22,466 nucleotides of DNA from Bacteroidota bacterium (GTDB taxonomy: Bacteria; Bacteroidota; Ignavibacteria; Ignavibacteriales; Ignavibacteriaceae). Below, one piece after another: positions 8,301 through 17,742 of this stretch (within the stretch, counting starts at the first letter, position 1; every line of letters begins with the position of its first letter). Location: assembly GCA_021796135.1 (NCBI GenBank), contig JAJYOQ010000015.1, forward strand, positions 1 to 22,466. The letters run 5' to 3'. Made by a program: the position numbers and the translations under genes. Below the pieces are notes generated by a model. The model searched no databases and had not been told where the DNA came from. It saw nothing but the letters and a program-made list of their open reading frames with translations.

Positions 8301-9534
8301 TGCAACTTGGGTCGACCTACCTTCAATTAATTATGAATCTGCTTCAACAAGAGAATATTTACTAAGAATGGCAAAATACTGGCTTGAAAATTTTAATATT
8401 GACGGTTTTAGATGCGATGTCGCGTGGGGTGTAAACGATCTTCGACCTTCCGGACCCGCTTATTGGCAAGCATTCCGAGCACAGCTTAAAGCTATTAAAC
8501 CCGATGTATTCTTATTAGGAGAAGCTGATGCTTCTAAACCGCAATATTTTAATGCAAAGTTTGATGCAGGATATGATTGGAATTGGTTTGCTCAAATGAA
8601 AGGGATTTTTAACGGCACAGGTAATATTAATCAGCTAGATTCAACAATTAATTTTTATTTAAATAATAACCAATTTCCGCCAAATGCCACTCAGTTCAGA
8701 TATCTTGAAAACCAGGATGAACAAAGATTTATTAACCAATTCGGTGTTGCAGATACAAAAGCTGCTGCAGATCTTTTGCTAACTATACCGGGAGTGCCGG
8801 AATTATATGCTGGGCAGGAAGTTGGAGAAATGACGTATCGCGGAAATGTAAATTGGTCTGATCCGGACAATTTACGTCCATTTTATTCAAAACTAATTAA
8901 TATAAGAAAAGATAATCCAGCTCTTATTAGAGGTGATTACATTAGAATAAGTAATACCGGCGCTAATAATGTCTATTCTTATCTTAGAAGAAGCGGCAAT
9001 AATAACGTAATTGTAAATATAAATTTTGGATCAACTTCGCAAACTGCTAATATTTCAGTGCCTCTTAATAAGCTGGCTTTTGATTCAACGTCCTCTTATT
9101 TTCTGAACGATGAATTGAACAATATTTCTTATGCTGTTTCGGGAACAGCTTTAAAGAATTATCAAGTAACTATCCCTGCTACAAGTGCACAAATCTTAGT
9201 TTTATCAAATACTCAATTAACAGCAGTTAAAGAAACACCTAAGAATATTCCTACTGAATTTTCTTTATACCAAAATTATCCAAACCCATTTAACCCTTCT
9301 ACAGTAATAAGATACGCTTTGCCAGTAGATAGTAAGGTTAAGCTGGATATTTATAATATCCTCGGGCAAAGAGTAATTGAATTGGTAAATAATGCTGAAT
9401 CAGCCGGGTCACATGAAGTAATTTGGAATGCTGCTAAACTTGCATCGGGAGTTTATATCTATAGAGTTGAGGCAACTTCAAATTCCGGCGGGAGAGTATT
9501 TTCAGATGTTAAAAAGATGGTAATGATAAAATAA
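5305..9534 (+). CDS. Secreted multi-domain GH13 alpha-amylase-family protein with T9SS sorting domain
   Basis: The 1409-residue protein begins with a signal peptide (1-34, ending FSKTYSQ). Two tandem composite modules follow, about 37-233 and 239-430, each an E-set/CBM48-like fold (GLNGAFNNW in the first) plus an Ig-like part. A glucodextranase C-domain-like module spans about 435-632 (DGDNDDKGPGTYTYP), then a glucodextranase-B-like part (about 678-760) and a PKD-like domain (about 764-850). The GH13 catalytic barrel spans about 860-1200, with DYVVNH (959-964), FRCDVAWG (nucleophile Asp1038) and LGEAD (acid/base Glu1073). In region IV the usual NHD reads NQD (Gln1137, Asp1138), and region V reads LPSIN rather than LPDLN. 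A beta-sandwich and a type IX secretion tail (1314-1409) end it. It should act on starch-like alpha-glucans outside the cell or on its surface. Exact specificity is unknown. Confidence 0.9.
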   Translation: MIKFYHSKNIKSGIISFILILIIASGIFSKTYSQYAPGDPNAIPVYFMFSYKLAPGDSGVGLNGAFNNWTNGVFKMSQVTPGFWTTTIQVLPLGYEYKFVTYKDTIGQSGVINYYSDPLNPKISSNFNNSVINVKSPMIYYFLPMTGTTISETKPTIRANISWANKDQLDLSKMIFSIDGVTVANPAQYFDTTSRILTYTPSTSFSTATHTANLLVYTIAGDSTSLSTTFKVSGNSILAAPYTFQFDSKSPNFKFLGSISSVSIKSAFNSFGADPLIDTDSSGVYKFTTNLNIDQPFEYVYVINGGLYTNDPDNPNLSVNHETIATAVVDSFPRFHSLVPTSGTIYSSPVSSVNISVVLSQSDLKGFLNFSSVYAVVDGIQTQVNESYSGTDIDISISLLNPSIGRHVVTFFGSDYSGRSAPPVTYVFGVYPPNTGYHYVDGDNDDKGPGTYTYPVGIDSGSADIKEISITDTPGKDSLNFSIKMGKISAYTRLGFSIVNTLDNTYVEAPQYINLRIPEWNGRGVFAILSSPASAYLDTTSENYLFTSRVPLQSALKIKMDPIAASNGEFKFTLPLSVLQNVMGTYKNAWYFGVYSYLKNQNGSINPGPNEAGIGYPNNPLVFDAAFFANTQIQQRLIANYSSSAQIGGPTEAVIGSNQRGFIGIAPSDIDSLLGLAPSVQIYANGGPLYYDTVTVSGYVGEPSGSTINLKVNDTSYTAITNLAQEFHILIKLKEGNNLITATTPFGNGISSSNTIIYNYIVNHLPIVKIYSTVNQNTITMSGDSTIDPDGTGLSYHWSQDSSNPAQVNISNVNNSSISFSAPAAKGEYYFTLRSVNSNQDTGWARSVFIVNDSVYVPNMSIWHPAWIDSAIIYCVFLRTFSASGTINALTSQMQQLQQLGINCIWLLPIHPTTNNLGPDNPGYAITDYYGILPQYGTKQDFNNLVNTAHQYGIRVIMDYVVNHTSDLHPFMLDANKFKQNSPYYPFYEWDQSNNYEYYATWVDLPSINYESASTREYLLRMAKYWLENFNIDGFRCDVAWGVNDLRPSGPAYWQAFRAQLKAIKPDVFLLGEADASKPQYFNAKFDAGYDWNWFAQMKGIFNGTGNINQLDSTINFYLNNNQFPPNATQFRYLENQDEQRFINQFGVADTKAAADLLLTIPGVPELYAGQEVGEMTYRGNVNWSDPDNLRPFYSKLINIRKDNPALIRGDYIRISNTGANNVYSYLRRSGNNNVIVNINFGSTSQTANISVPLNKLAFDSTSSYFLNDELNNISYAVSGTALKNYQVTIPATSAQILVLSNTQLTAVKETPKNIPTEFSLYQNYPNPFNPSTVIRYALPVDSKVKLDIYNILGQRVIELVNNAESAGSHEVIWNAAKLASGVYIYRVEATSNSGGRVFSDVKKMVMIK

Positions 9535-9548
9535 AAGTTATTGAATTC

Positions 9549-9581
9549 GGGGTACCAGAAATGGTATCCCCTTTAATTTTT
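9549..9581 (+). terminator. Intrinsic terminator after the amylase-like gene
   Basis: GGGGTACC (9549-9556) pairs with GGTATCCCC (9563-9571) with one bulged T around an AGAAAT loop, followed by TTTAATTTTT. It sits 14 bases after the stop codon. This is a GC-rich stem in AT-rich surroundings with a T tract on the plus strand. Confidence 0.8.
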
Positions 9582-9626
9582 ATAACTTGAATAAAAGTAA
9601 AAATATTTTTTAAGGAGTGGTGCTAA

Positions 9627-9647
9627 TAAAGCCAACATTTGGCTTTA
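9627..9647 (-). terminator. Hairpin overlapping the stop codon of the YyaL-type gene
   Basis: TAAAGCCAA and TTGGCTTTA form a perfect 9-bp inverted repeat around a three-base loop. On the minus strand the left arm begins with the TAA stop codon of the YyaL-type gene. The following TTTATTAG is only a weak T tract, so it may be a weak terminator or a 3'-end stabilising stem for the three-gene minus-strand operon. Confidence 0.45.
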
Positions 9648-11711
9648 GACCAATAACCTGGTAATTGCTTCCTTAATTTTCCCCATTTCATTTAGAGGCA
9701 GATTGCAATTATAATTTTGACAAAGAAAGAATGTCGTCTTTTTATCAATTGGATTCTGATTTATGACAAATGGTGCAATATCTAAAATCTCATTATTCTC
9801 AGAAGACTTAAAAATTATTATTTTATTCGGCAGAAATATTTTCCTTACTTCTCTGATTATATCTGCTGAATCATTTGTCTCTTTTTCTCCTGCTATTACA
9901 ATTTCATATGAATTTCCAAGGGCAAAATCTAATCCGGATAAAGCTTGTGTGAATGCGGTTGGCGATTTATCAATTTTTGCGGAGAATACTTTTATTATTT
10001 TTAAAGCATGGTTTTCATAATTTAAATTTCCTGTATATTTAGACAACTTTAATAAATTTAGAATTGCCACCGAGTTAGCCGATGGAACAGCACCATCATA
10101 AATTTCTTTTTGTCTTGCTATAATTAATTCACAATCATCGCTTGTAAAGAAAAATCCACCGTTAATTGAATCCCAATAATGTTTGATAAAATATTCTGAT
10201 AATTCAATTGCTTTTTTTAGATAAATTGTCTTGAAAGTAGCCTCATACAAATCAATTAAGCCGCAAATAAAGAATGAATAATCATCTGCAGTAGATGTAA
10301 ATACTGATATCCCATTTTTATATGAGTGGTATATTTTACCATCATTATCTATTAGATTTTTAATAATAAAATCAGCAGAAACTTCGGCGGCTTTGCTGTA
10401 TAATTCATTATCGAATGCTTGTGAAGCTCTTGCTAAAGCCGAAATAATTAAACCGTTCCAATCGGTTAGAATCTTATCATCTTTAAATGGGTGAATCCTA
10501 GTTTCTCTGTAATCAAATAACTTCTTTCTAATAGGTTTAATTTGTTGTATTAAATCTTTTGATAATTCGAATTTGGATTTTAAGAGATTCGGGATATTTG
10601 TACCGTTCATTGTTCCGGATGACTGGTCTATCCAATTGCCGGCTTCTTCTATATGTAAAATATTTATTAGAAACTCACTTTCGCTATTTGTCAGTATATT
10701 TTGGATTTCCTCTTTTGTCCATAAATAAAATTTTCCCTCTTCTTTGTCACTGTCAGCATCTTCCGCCGAATAAAACGCTCCTTCCGGGGAAGTCATATCT
10801 CGAAGTATATAGGATAATATTTCTTCTGACGAAATCTGAAAAATTTCTTCTCGGGTAATTTGATAAGTCTCAGTATATGCGATTGATAGTAGTGCCTGGT
10901 CATATAACATTTTTTCGAAATGGGGAACTAGCCACTTATTATCTGTTGAATAGCGATGAAATCCAAACCCAATTTGATCATAAATCCCTCCTTTTCGCAT
11001 CTCAATCAGTGTCTTTTTAACCATTTTAAGAGCAAGAGGATTTTTCCATCTGTTCCAATACCTTAAAAGGAAACACAAATTATGTGGTGTGGGAAATTTT
11101 GGTGCAGAGCTAAAACCGCCAAAATTGTTGTCAAACATGCTTACAAAATTATTAAAAGCTTTGTCAAAAATTGACTCATCAAGGTTTATTTCAATCGAAG
11201 ATGAAGTATCGTTAATGAGTGAAGTTGAAATTTCTTTTGTGTAATTTAAAACATCATCTCGCTTGTTTTTCCAAAATTCAATAATTTGAGGAATTAATTC
11301 CACTAATCCAATCCGTTGATAACGATTTTTCTTTGGAAAATAAGTCCCAGCAAAAAATGGATTTTTATCGGGGGTCATTATAATTGTTAATGGCCAACCC
11401 CCGCTGCCGGTAATCATTTGGCAAACCTTCATATAAATATTATCGATATCCGGACGTTCTTCTCTATCAACCTTAATTGATACAAAATATTTATTCATTA
11501 AATTTGCAACTTCTTCATCTTCAAAAGACTCTCTCTCCATTACATGGCACCAATGGCAGGTAGAATATCCTATGGAAAGGAAAATCGGCTTATCTTCCTT
11601 TTCAGCTTTGTTAAAAGCTTCATCACACCAGGGGTACCAATCAACCGGATTTTCAGCATGCTGGATAAGGTAAGGGCTTTTTTCGTTTTGGAGATGATTT
11701 TTCTTTTTCAT
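9645..11711 (-). CDS. YyaL/SSP411-type protein: thioredoxin-fold DUF255 domain plus alpha/alpha barrel
   Basis: The N-terminal 160 residues are the DUF255 thioredoxin-like domain. It begins [23 protein letters not shown], carries a CHWC site (Cys52, Cys55) inside [16 protein letters not shown], and continues with [11 protein letters not shown] and [12 protein letters not shown]. The rest is an N-acylglucosamine-2-epimerase-like alpha/alpha barrel ([51 protein letters not shown]). Length 688 matches the bacterial and human (SPATA20) members. There is no signal peptide, so it is cytoplasmic. The family is widespread but its reaction is not established; sugar handling or redox roles have been proposed. 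The gene is last in a likely pepT-U32-YyaL operon, 53 bases after the U32 gene. ATG 11711 matches the usual family N-terminus. Confidence 0.9.
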   Translation of the reverse strand: MKKKNHLQNEKSPYLIQHAENPVDWYPWCDEAFNKAEKEDKPIFLSIGYSTCHWCHVMERESFEDEEVANLMNKYFVSIKVDREERPDIDNIYMKVCQMITGSGGWPLTIIMTPDKNPFFAGTYFPKKNRYQRIGLVELIPQIIEFWKNKRDDVLNYTKEISTSLINDTSSSIEINLDESIFDKAFNNFVSMFDNNFGGFSSAPKFPTPHNLCFLLRYWNRWKNPLALKMVKKTLIEMRKGGIYDQIGFGFHRYSTDNKWLVPHFEKMLYDQALLSIAYTETYQITREEIFQISSEEILSYILRDMTSPEGAFYSAEDADSDKEEGKFYLWTKEEIQNILTNSESEFLINILHIEEAGNWIDQSSGTMNGTNIPNLLKSKFELSKDLIQQIKPIRKKLFDYRETRIHPFKDDKILTDWNGLIISALARASQAFDNELYSKAAEVSADFIIKNLIDNDGKIYHSYKNGISVFTSTADDYSFFICGLIDLYEATFKTIYLKKAIELSEYFIKHYWDSINGGFFFTSDDCELIIARQKEIYDGAVPSANSVAILNLLKLSKYTGNLNYENHALKIIKVFSAKIDKSPTAFTQALSGLDFALGNSYEIVIAGEKETNDSADIIREVRKIFLPNKIIIFKSSENNEILDIAPFVINQNPIDKKTTFFLCQNYNCNLPLNEMGKIKEAITRLLV

Positions 11712-11764
11712 ATCAAGAATAATTCATTGCTGATAATAAAGCATTGAAAGATTTGCTCTGAAAT

Positions 11765-13030
11765 TTACAATTTAGGAGTTATATTTTTTACAATATATAC
11801 CAAATCGTTAGGGCGAACGGTTTCGTTACAAGGTAAGGTGATCTTATCTCCTTTTACTGCTTCCGGAGATTTTATATCATCTTTAAGGATATTCGTAATT
11901 TTTGTTGAAACAACTCCTGTTGTCGAGCCGATAATTAATATTTCATCTTCAAGAGATATTTTTCCCGATTCCAATGAAATGAAAACAACACCGGCTTTTT
12001 TAAAGTAGTTTAAAACTTTTCCGATATATTCTTTACGGGTTGTTGCTTTGCTTCCATAAATATCTGCATATTCTGTTGAACTTGGTATATCGAAATAGAA
12101 TCCGGATGAAAAACCTCGATTGTATACTTTTTCTAATTCAGATAATAATTCTTTCTTTGTTTCTATATTAAGCTTTCCTTCAAAATATAAATCTATTGCC
12201 TTTCTATATACGGAGACAACTTTTGCAACATATTCGGGGCTTCTTTTTCTTCCTTCTATTTTAAAAGAATCAATACCGGATTCAATTAACTGATCAATAA
12301 ATTCTATAGTGCATAAGTCTTTAGGAGATAGAACATAATCTTCTCCGATAATCATTGATTTACCGATTGAATTATCAATAATCTCATATTCTCTCCTGCA
12401 TGGTTGTATGCATTCTCCTCTGTTAGCGCTTTTTCCGAAAAGATGGTGACTCATAAAGCATCTTCCGCTGACAGCAATACACATTGCTCCATGAATAAAT
12501 GCTTCGATTTCAAGATCAGTTGATTTGCGGATTTTTTTTATTTCTTCAAGTGAACATTCACGTGCAAGAACGACTCTTACGGCACCTAAACTTTTATAAA
12601 AATTAGCGCTCAGAGAATTAGAGATGGAAGCCTGCGTTGATATACAAAAAGGCATTTCATATTTCTTGCATATTTCGGAAATAGCTAAATCCCAGCAAAT
12701 AATCCTATCAATTCCAGAATTTTTGCACGCTGAAATAATATCTTCAGCTTCAGAAATTTCCTCTTCGTAAACAATTGTATTAAGAGTTAAATAGGTTTTT
12801 ACATTCCGCTCTTTGCAATATGCAGAAATTTTAGGAAGTTCTTCAGTGGTAAAATTAACAGCCTTCGCCCGCATATTTAAAATCTCAACTCCAAAGTAAA
12901 TCGCATTAGCTCCCGCATGGACAGCCGCTGTCAACATTGTCCAATTACCGGCAGGAGCCATTAACTCTGGGAAATTGACTTTGCTAGTTTTGGGTGATAC
13001 GGTTTTAGAGTTAGGTGTTTTTTGTTTCAT
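11765..13030 (-). CDS. U32-family protein (TrhP/YrrO-like tRNA hydroxylation factor)
   Basis: Annotated as peptidase U32, but characterised relatives (TrhP/YegQ, RlhA, UbiU/V) are Fe-S proteins that hydroxylate RNA or ubiquinone precursors with prephenate or similar oxygen sources. The signature spans 176-191 (EAFIHGAMCIAVSGRC). Candidate 4Fe-4S ligands are Cys184, Cys191, Cys207 or Cys211, and Cys240. The N-terminal barrel begins ELMAPAGNW with AGANAIYFG; a KIEGRKRSPEYVA stretch and a C-terminal beta domain follow. Length (421) is close to B. subtilis YrrO (TrhP2), so tRNA U34 5-hydroxyuridine synthesis is the best guess, by inference. The first 18 residues are Lys/Thr/Ser-rich and unlike the family core. 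It lies 28 bases downstream of pepT. Confidence 0.85.
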   Translation of the reverse strand: MKQKTPNSKTVSPKTSKVNFPELMAPAGNWTMLTAAVHAGANAIYFGVEILNMRAKAVNFTTEELPKISAYCKERNVKTYLTLNTIVYEEEISEAEDIISACKNSGIDRIICWDLAISEICKKYEMPFCISTQASISNSLSANFYKSLGAVRVVLARECSLEEIKKIRKSTDLEIEAFIHGAMCIAVSGRCFMSHHLFGKSANRGECIQPCRREYEIIDNSIGKSMIIGEDYVLSPKDLCTIEFIDQLIESGIDSFKIEGRKRSPEYVAKVVSVYRKAIDLYFEGKLNIETKKELLSELEKVYNRGFSSGFYFDIPSSTEYADIYGSKATTRKEYIGKVLNYFKKAGVVFISLESGKISLEDEILIIGSTTGVVSTKITNILKDDIKSPEAVKGDKITLPCNETVRPNDLVYIVKNITPKL

Positions 13031-13058
13031 TTATTTAGAATGTTTATATAATTACTGA

Positions 13059-14312
13059 TTATTTTCCTTTTTCTTCCCAAACTTTGCTAATTTCAATAAT
13101 AACTTTAACTGCCATTTCCATATCCTGGATAGCAATCCACTCTAATTTTGAATGATATGAATGTTCGCCTGCAAAAATATTAGGTGTAGGGAGACCCATA
13201 AATGAAAGTCGTGAACCGTCAGTACCACCGCGGATTGGATTTTGAATCGTTTTTAACCCTAATCGAGTCATTGCAGTTAATCCATTATTGGCAACTTCTG
13301 GGTATTGGTCGAGAATTTCCCTCATATTTCTATATTGTTCAGTCACTTCAAACTCATATCTAGCACCCGGAAATTTACTAATTGCCTTTTCAGTCAATTC
13401 CTTAAGAAGATTTTCATATTCAGCTAATTTATTTGTTTCAAAATCTCTAATTATGAATTTCAAAAAGGTAGATTCTTCATTTCCGTTAAAACCGGTACAA
13501 TGTACGTAACCTTCTCTTCCTTCGGTAGTTTCGGGAGACAGTCTATCTTTAGGTAAGCTTTCAATTATTGCATTACCTACCTTGATTGAATTTACCATTT
13601 TACCTTTTGCATATCCGGGATGAATATTCTTTCCGTGTATTTTTATAGTTACCGCATCTGCACTAAATGATTCAATCTCAACTTCGCCTCTGGTTTGACC
13701 ATCAACTGTATATGCACAGAATGCTCCAAACTTTTGCACATCAAATTTTTCAGTACCTCTTCCGACTTCTTCATCAGGAGTAAAACATATCTTAATATCT
13801 CCATGCTTAATATCGGGATGTGTAAGAAAATAATTTACTGCGTCCATAATTTCAGCTACACCTGCCTTATTGTCGGCTCCGAGTAAAGTTGTCCCGTCTG
13901 TCGTAATAATGTCAAAACCTATCATATCGGCAAGGTCAGGATTATCTTCTGCTTTAATAATTTGGTTTTTATCATTTAGTAATTTTATATCTCCTCCTTG
14001 ATAATTTTTCAGGATTTGGGGATTAACATTTGCGCCGGTAACAGCGGGCGAAGTGTCAACATGTGCAATGAACCCTATAACCGGAACTTTTTTATCCGAA
14101 TTTGACGGTAGAGTAGCCATAACATAACCCCACTCATCTATAGCTGCATCTTTTAAACCTAATTTTTGAAGTTCTTTAGCTAAATCACCAAGTAAGATTT
14201 TTTGTTTTTCAGTGGATGGGAAAGTTGTTGATTCCTCATCAGATTGAGTATCGTATTTTACATATTTTAAAAATCTATCTACACAAGTAAATTTATAATT
14301 TTCATCGAACAT
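13059..14312 (-). CDS. pepT: Peptidase T (tripeptide aminopeptidase, M20B)
   Basis: A cytoplasmic di-zinc aminopeptidase that removes the N-terminal residue from tripeptides. The metal and catalytic residues expected for PepT are visible: HVD (His84, Asp86), bridging Asp147 in LLGADNKAG, catalytic Glu181 with Glu182 in TPDEEVGRGTE, Asp204 in TVDG and His387 in EHSYHSKLEW. The dimerisation insert includes KIHGKNIHPGYAKGKMVN, and RGGTDGSRLSFMGLPTPN is present. Length (417) is normal for the family. It heads a minus-strand set of three genes and is divergent from the phosphoesterase gene across 263 bases in which I see no clear promoter match. Confidence 0.95.
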   Translation of the reverse strand: MFDENYKFTCVDRFLKYVKYDTQSDEESTTFPSTEKQKILLGDLAKELQKLGLKDAAIDEWGYVMATLPSNSDKKVPVIGFIAHVDTSPAVTGANVNPQILKNYQGGDIKLLNDKNQIIKAEDNPDLADMIGFDIITTDGTTLLGADNKAGVAEIMDAVNYFLTHPDIKHGDIKICFTPDEEVGRGTEKFDVQKFGAFCAYTVDGQTRGEVEIESFSADAVTIKIHGKNIHPGYAKGKMVNSIKVGNAIIESLPKDRLSPETTEGREGYVHCTGFNGNEESTFLKFIIRDFETNKLAEYENLLKELTEKAISKFPGARYEFEVTEQYRNMREILDQYPEVANNGLTAMTRLGLKTIQNPIRGGTDGSRLSFMGLPTPNIFAGEHSYHSKLEWIAIQDMEMAVKVIIEISKVWEEKGK

Positions 14313-14575
14313 GATGACCTCACATAATTTAAAATGTTAAAAAATTCGAAATTTTGTAAATTCCGGTTTAACTCAAAATTTTCTATTTGAAATTTAAGTC
14401 TAAATCTTCTTTTCGCAAAGTACTAGAAATATTTAAAAATAACGTGAAGATTAGTTGGTGTTTATATGTATTATTATTTCAAGTATTAATAAATTCTTAA
14501 TATTTAAAAAGCTATGGAATTTATATCATTATTCCTTTAGCTTGCAGTAATAATAATAAAAAAAAGTGAAATATT

Positions 14576-15442
14576 ATGATAAAGAGAATATTCTTATTTG
14601 TTATTTATCTTTTAGTTATAACTAGTTTTGAAGAATTCACATATTCCCAACCAAGACCTACTCATATAGTAATTGTTATACTAGAAAATCACTCGTTTAA
14701 CCAAATAGTGGGATCGAAAAATTCTCCATATATTAATTTGTTAATCAAAAGTAAATCATGTGCACTTTTTACACAGTCATATGCAGTTACTCATCCTAGC
14801 CAGCCAAATTACCTGGCATTATTTTCCGGTTCTGTTAATGGAATTGCCGACGATCAATTACCCGAAGTTTTTCCTTTTAAAACTCCAAATCTCGGGGCAG
14901 AATTATTGAAGAACGGCTATTCTTTTGCTGGTTATAGTGAAGACTTGCCAGAGATTGGCTATAATGGTAAATTTTCTGGTTCTTATGCCAGAAAACATAA
15001 TCCCTGGGTAAACTGGCAAGATTCCAAAGTAAATGGGATCCCTAAAGAAGATAATTTGCCGTTTACTTCATTTCCGAAAAACTATAAGTTTTTGCCGGAT
15101 GTTTCCTTTGTTATCCCGAATCAATTGAACGACATGCACGACGGAAAAGAACCCGAAAGAATTATTAGAGCCGATGCATGGCTTAAAAAGAATCTTGATG
15201 GTTATATTCAATGGGCAAAGAAAAATAATAGTCTATTTGTACTTACATTTGATGAAGATAATAATACGTCAACAAATAGGATAACTACTTTATTCATTGG
15301 TCAAGAAGTAAAGGGCGGAAATTATAACGAAAGGATAAATCATTTTTCTTTACTAAAAACGATTGAAAAAATGTACAAACTTCATTATGCTGGGGAAAGT
15401 TCAGAGGCAAACCTAATTAGAGATTGCTGGAGAATAAAATAA
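14576..15442 (+). CDS. Secreted acid-phosphatase-type phosphoesterase (PF04185 family)
   Basis: The N-terminus is a signal peptide (1-25, hydrophobic core IFLFVIYLLVI, ending TYSQ), so the protein is exported. The mature part starts HIVIVILENHSFNQIVG (Glu37, Asn38), followed by THPSQPNYLALFSG (His73, Asn78). The C-terminal metal-site motif is LTFDEDNN (Asp226, Asp228), then FIGQEVKGG and INHFSLLKTIEKMY (His256). These match the alkaline-phosphatase superfamily phosphoesterases that include AcpA and PlcC; the 288-residue length fits the small acid-phosphatase branch. The likely role is phosphate release from organic phosphates in the periplasm. No lipobox or T9SS tail is seen. The ATG has no clear Shine-Dalgarno. 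It stands alone between divergent pepT and the downstream PgpH-type gene. Confidence 0.88.
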   Translation: MIKRIFLFVIYLLVITSFEEFTYSQPRPTHIVIVILENHSFNQIVGSKNSPYINLLIKSKSCALFTQSYAVTHPSQPNYLALFSGSVNGIADDQLPEVFPFKTPNLGAELLKNGYSFAGYSEDLPEIGYNGKFSGSYARKHNPWVNWQDSKVNGIPKEDNLPFTSFPKNYKFLPDVSFVIPNQLNDMHDGKEPERIIRADAWLKKNLDGYIQWAKKNNSLFVLTFDEDNNTSTNRITTLFIGQEVKGGNYNERINHFSLLKTIEKMYKLHYAGESSEANLIRDCWRIK

Positions 15443-15549
15443 TTAATGAGTTCTATTTCAAAAATTATTATATTGTCTCATATTTAATAAGATCTTTTGA
15501 TTTATTCATCGGAAAAGGCAATTTATGCCGGTTGCTAATACTATTTAAT

Positions 15550-17742
15550 ATGAAAAAAGTTTCAAAAATTAGATCGAGCCTTAGGGTAAAATTGACTATT
15601 GCTCTTGCAGCTGTATTGTTAATTGCTTTAATGTTTCCTAAAGGCGAGTCAATTGAATCTGAGGTTACTGTCGGGACAATTTGGATTCATGATGATTTAA
15701 TTGCTCCATTTAGTTTCCCAATATTAAAAGATCCACAGATATATGAATCTCAAATTAGATCTGCTGCCCGAAGTGTATACCCAGTGTTTTTGGAAAATAA
15801 CTTTATTGCAGATAAAGAAATTGATTCTGTGAACTCTTATGGAAGTTTTTTATCAAAAGATATTCAATCAAAATTATCTAATCCTCAGAATAAAGATATA
15901 AATATTACTTTCTTTTCTAACACTTCTTATGATTTTCTTAAAAATTGGATAAAAAATAAAAAGATTGAGCCTTCAGTTTTGATTCGTGAAAATATTACCA
16001 CTAAGGCTGCAAACATTTTAAAATTAATTTATAATAGAGGAATAATTGATTCTGCTCTTACTCCAATGGGCAATGACACAATTTCAATTCGAATAGGAAG
16101 CGTCGATAAAATTGAGAAATTAAGCCATGTTTATAGTATTAACTCTGCAAAAGCTCAGGCAGAAAATATTATTCAAAAACTGGAAGCCCCTCAAGGATTA
16201 AAGAAATTATTATCTGAATATTGCTCCAACTTTATTAAAGCTGATATAGTTTATAGTCCTCAATTAACAAAAGAAGAAAGACAACAAGCGGAAGGGAACG
16301 TTTCAAAGTATAGCGGAATTATAAATGAGAATGAGAGAATAATTGCCAAACACGACCGTATAACAAAAGATGTAAAATTAAAAATAGATTCTTATAAAGA
16401 AGCAATGGGGGAACAGGCGGGCAGTGAAGGCACAATATTACAATTTTTGGGACAAGTTCTACATATTTCTTCCCTCTTGACACTTTTGGTTATATATCTT
16501 TTTCTTTTTAGGAAAAGGATATTTAATGATAATATAAAAATTTTATTGCTGGCAATAAATATTGTATTTGTTTCTGCAATAGCATTTTTAATAAATCAGG
16601 TTACTGTAAATTTTCCCATACAATTCTTGATTTTCATGCCCGTTGCTTCAATGCTTTTAACAATAATTTTTGATTCAAGAGTTGGATTTTACAGTACAGT
16701 AGTTATAGTGCTAATTCTAGGAGCATTGCGCAGTAATGATTATACTTTTGCAGCAATGAATTTATTCGCAGGAGCTTTATCGGTTTATTCTGTTCGTGAT
16801 ATAAAGAACCGTTCACAAATTTTTAGATCATTTGTTTTTATTCTAATAGGATATATAATAGCAATTTTGGCATATGGTTTTGAAAGATTTGCCCCGGCTC
16901 ATACTATGCTTATTGAAATGGCTTTTGCAGGTACCAATGCCTTAATAAGTCCTATCCTCACTTATGGGTTATTAGTCTTTTTTGAAAAGATTTTTAATAT
17001 AACAACAGACTTAACTTTAGTTGAACTATCAAATCTTGACAGACCTTTGCTTAAGGATTTAGCACGAAGAGCTCCCGGAACCTTTAGTCATTCAATGACT
17101 ATGGGTACACTCGCAGAAGCAGCGGCTGAGAGTATCGGAGCTAATCCGCTTCTTGCAAGGGTCGGTGCCTATTATCATGATATCGGTAAAACGATTATGC
17201 CTCAGAATTTTGTTGAGAATCAATTGAATAATATAAATGTCCACGAGAATTTATCACCCGAAGAGAGTGTCAGCTTAATTGTCCGTCATGTCAAAGAGGG
17301 AATATCTCTTGCAGAAGAATATAAATTACCTAAAGAAATTATTGATTTTATTCCGATGCATCATGGAACTACCGTAATATATTATTTCTATGATAAAGCA
17401 AAGAAAATGTACGGAGAAGAAAAAGTAGATATTAATAATTACCGATATCCCGGACCTAAACCTTGTACAAAAGAGACAGTAATTGTCATGCTAGCAGATA
17501 GTTGTGAATCAGCCGTAAGATCAATTGAAGATTCCGACCCTGCAAAGGTTGAAAATGTCATTAATAATCTTGTTCAGGAAAGAATCGAAGGGGATCAATT
17601 AGATAATGCACCTATAACATTAAATGACTTAACAAAAATTAAAGAATCATTTGTTGGAATTCTAGTAGGTCAGCAGCACCGTAGAATTAGATATCCTAAA
17701 CAGGAAGAGTTAGAAAAGAAAATTGACGATAAACAGGAATAA
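15550..17742 (+). CDS. 7TM-HD phosphodiesterase, PgpH/YqfF type
   Basis: The order is one N-terminal helix (13-29), an extracytoplasmic 7TMR-HDED domain (about 30-305), seven membrane helices (about 306-478) and a cytoplasmic HD domain. HD residues are visible: His514 (GTFSHSM), His543-Asp544 (YYHDIGK), His580 (RHVKEG), His604-His605 (PMHHGT) and Asp650 (LADSCES). Characterised members (Listeria PgpH) hydrolyse cyclic di-AMP; whether that holds here is inferred. The frame is open back to TTG 15424 inside the preceding gene. ATG 15550 is preferred because the protein then starts MKKVSKIRSSLRVKLT, a short positive tail before the first helix. The 730-residue length is normal. The stop overlaps the xerD start (TAATG). 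It is the first gene of the packed plus-strand run. Confidence 0.92.
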   Translation: MKKVSKIRSSLRVKLTIALAAVLLIALMFPKGESIESEVTVGTIWIHDDLIAPFSFPILKDPQIYESQIRSAARSVYPVFLENNFIADKEIDSVNSYGSFLSKDIQSKLSNPQNKDINITFFSNTSYDFLKNWIKNKKIEPSVLIRENITTKAANILKLIYNRGIIDSALTPMGNDTISIRIGSVDKIEKLSHVYSINSAKAQAENIIQKLEAPQGLKKLLSEYCSNFIKADIVYSPQLTKEERQQAEGNVSKYSGIINENERIIAKHDRITKDVKLKIDSYKEAMGEQAGSEGTILQFLGQVLHISSLLTLLVIYLFLFRKRIFNDNIKILLLAINIVFVSAIAFLINQVTVNFPIQFLIFMPVASMLLTIIFDSRVGFYSTVVIVLILGALRSNDYTFAAMNLFAGALSVYSVRDIKNRSQIFRSFVFILIGYIIAILAYGFERFAPAHTMLIEMAFAGTNALISPILTYGLLVFFEKIFNITTDLTLVELSNLDRPLLKDLARRAPGTFSHSMTMGTLAEAAAESIGANPLLARVGAYYHDIGKTIMPQNFVENQLNNINVHENLSPEESVSLIVRHVKEGISLAEEYKLPKEIIDFIPMHHGTTVIYYFYDKAKKMYGEEKVDINNYRYPGPKPCTKETVIVMLADSCESAVRSIEDSDPAKVENVINNLVQERIEGDQLDNAPITLNDLTKIKESFVGILVGQQHRRIRYPKQEELEKKIDDKQE

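Noticed and set aside
9763..10020. Plus-strand open frame inside the YyaL-type gene
   Set aside because: It is antisense to a conserved coding region and shows no domain or start signal.
15424..15549. Upstream extension of the PgpH-type protein from TTG 15424
   Set aside because: It would overlap the phosphoesterase gene and add 42 residues not expected before the first membrane helix.
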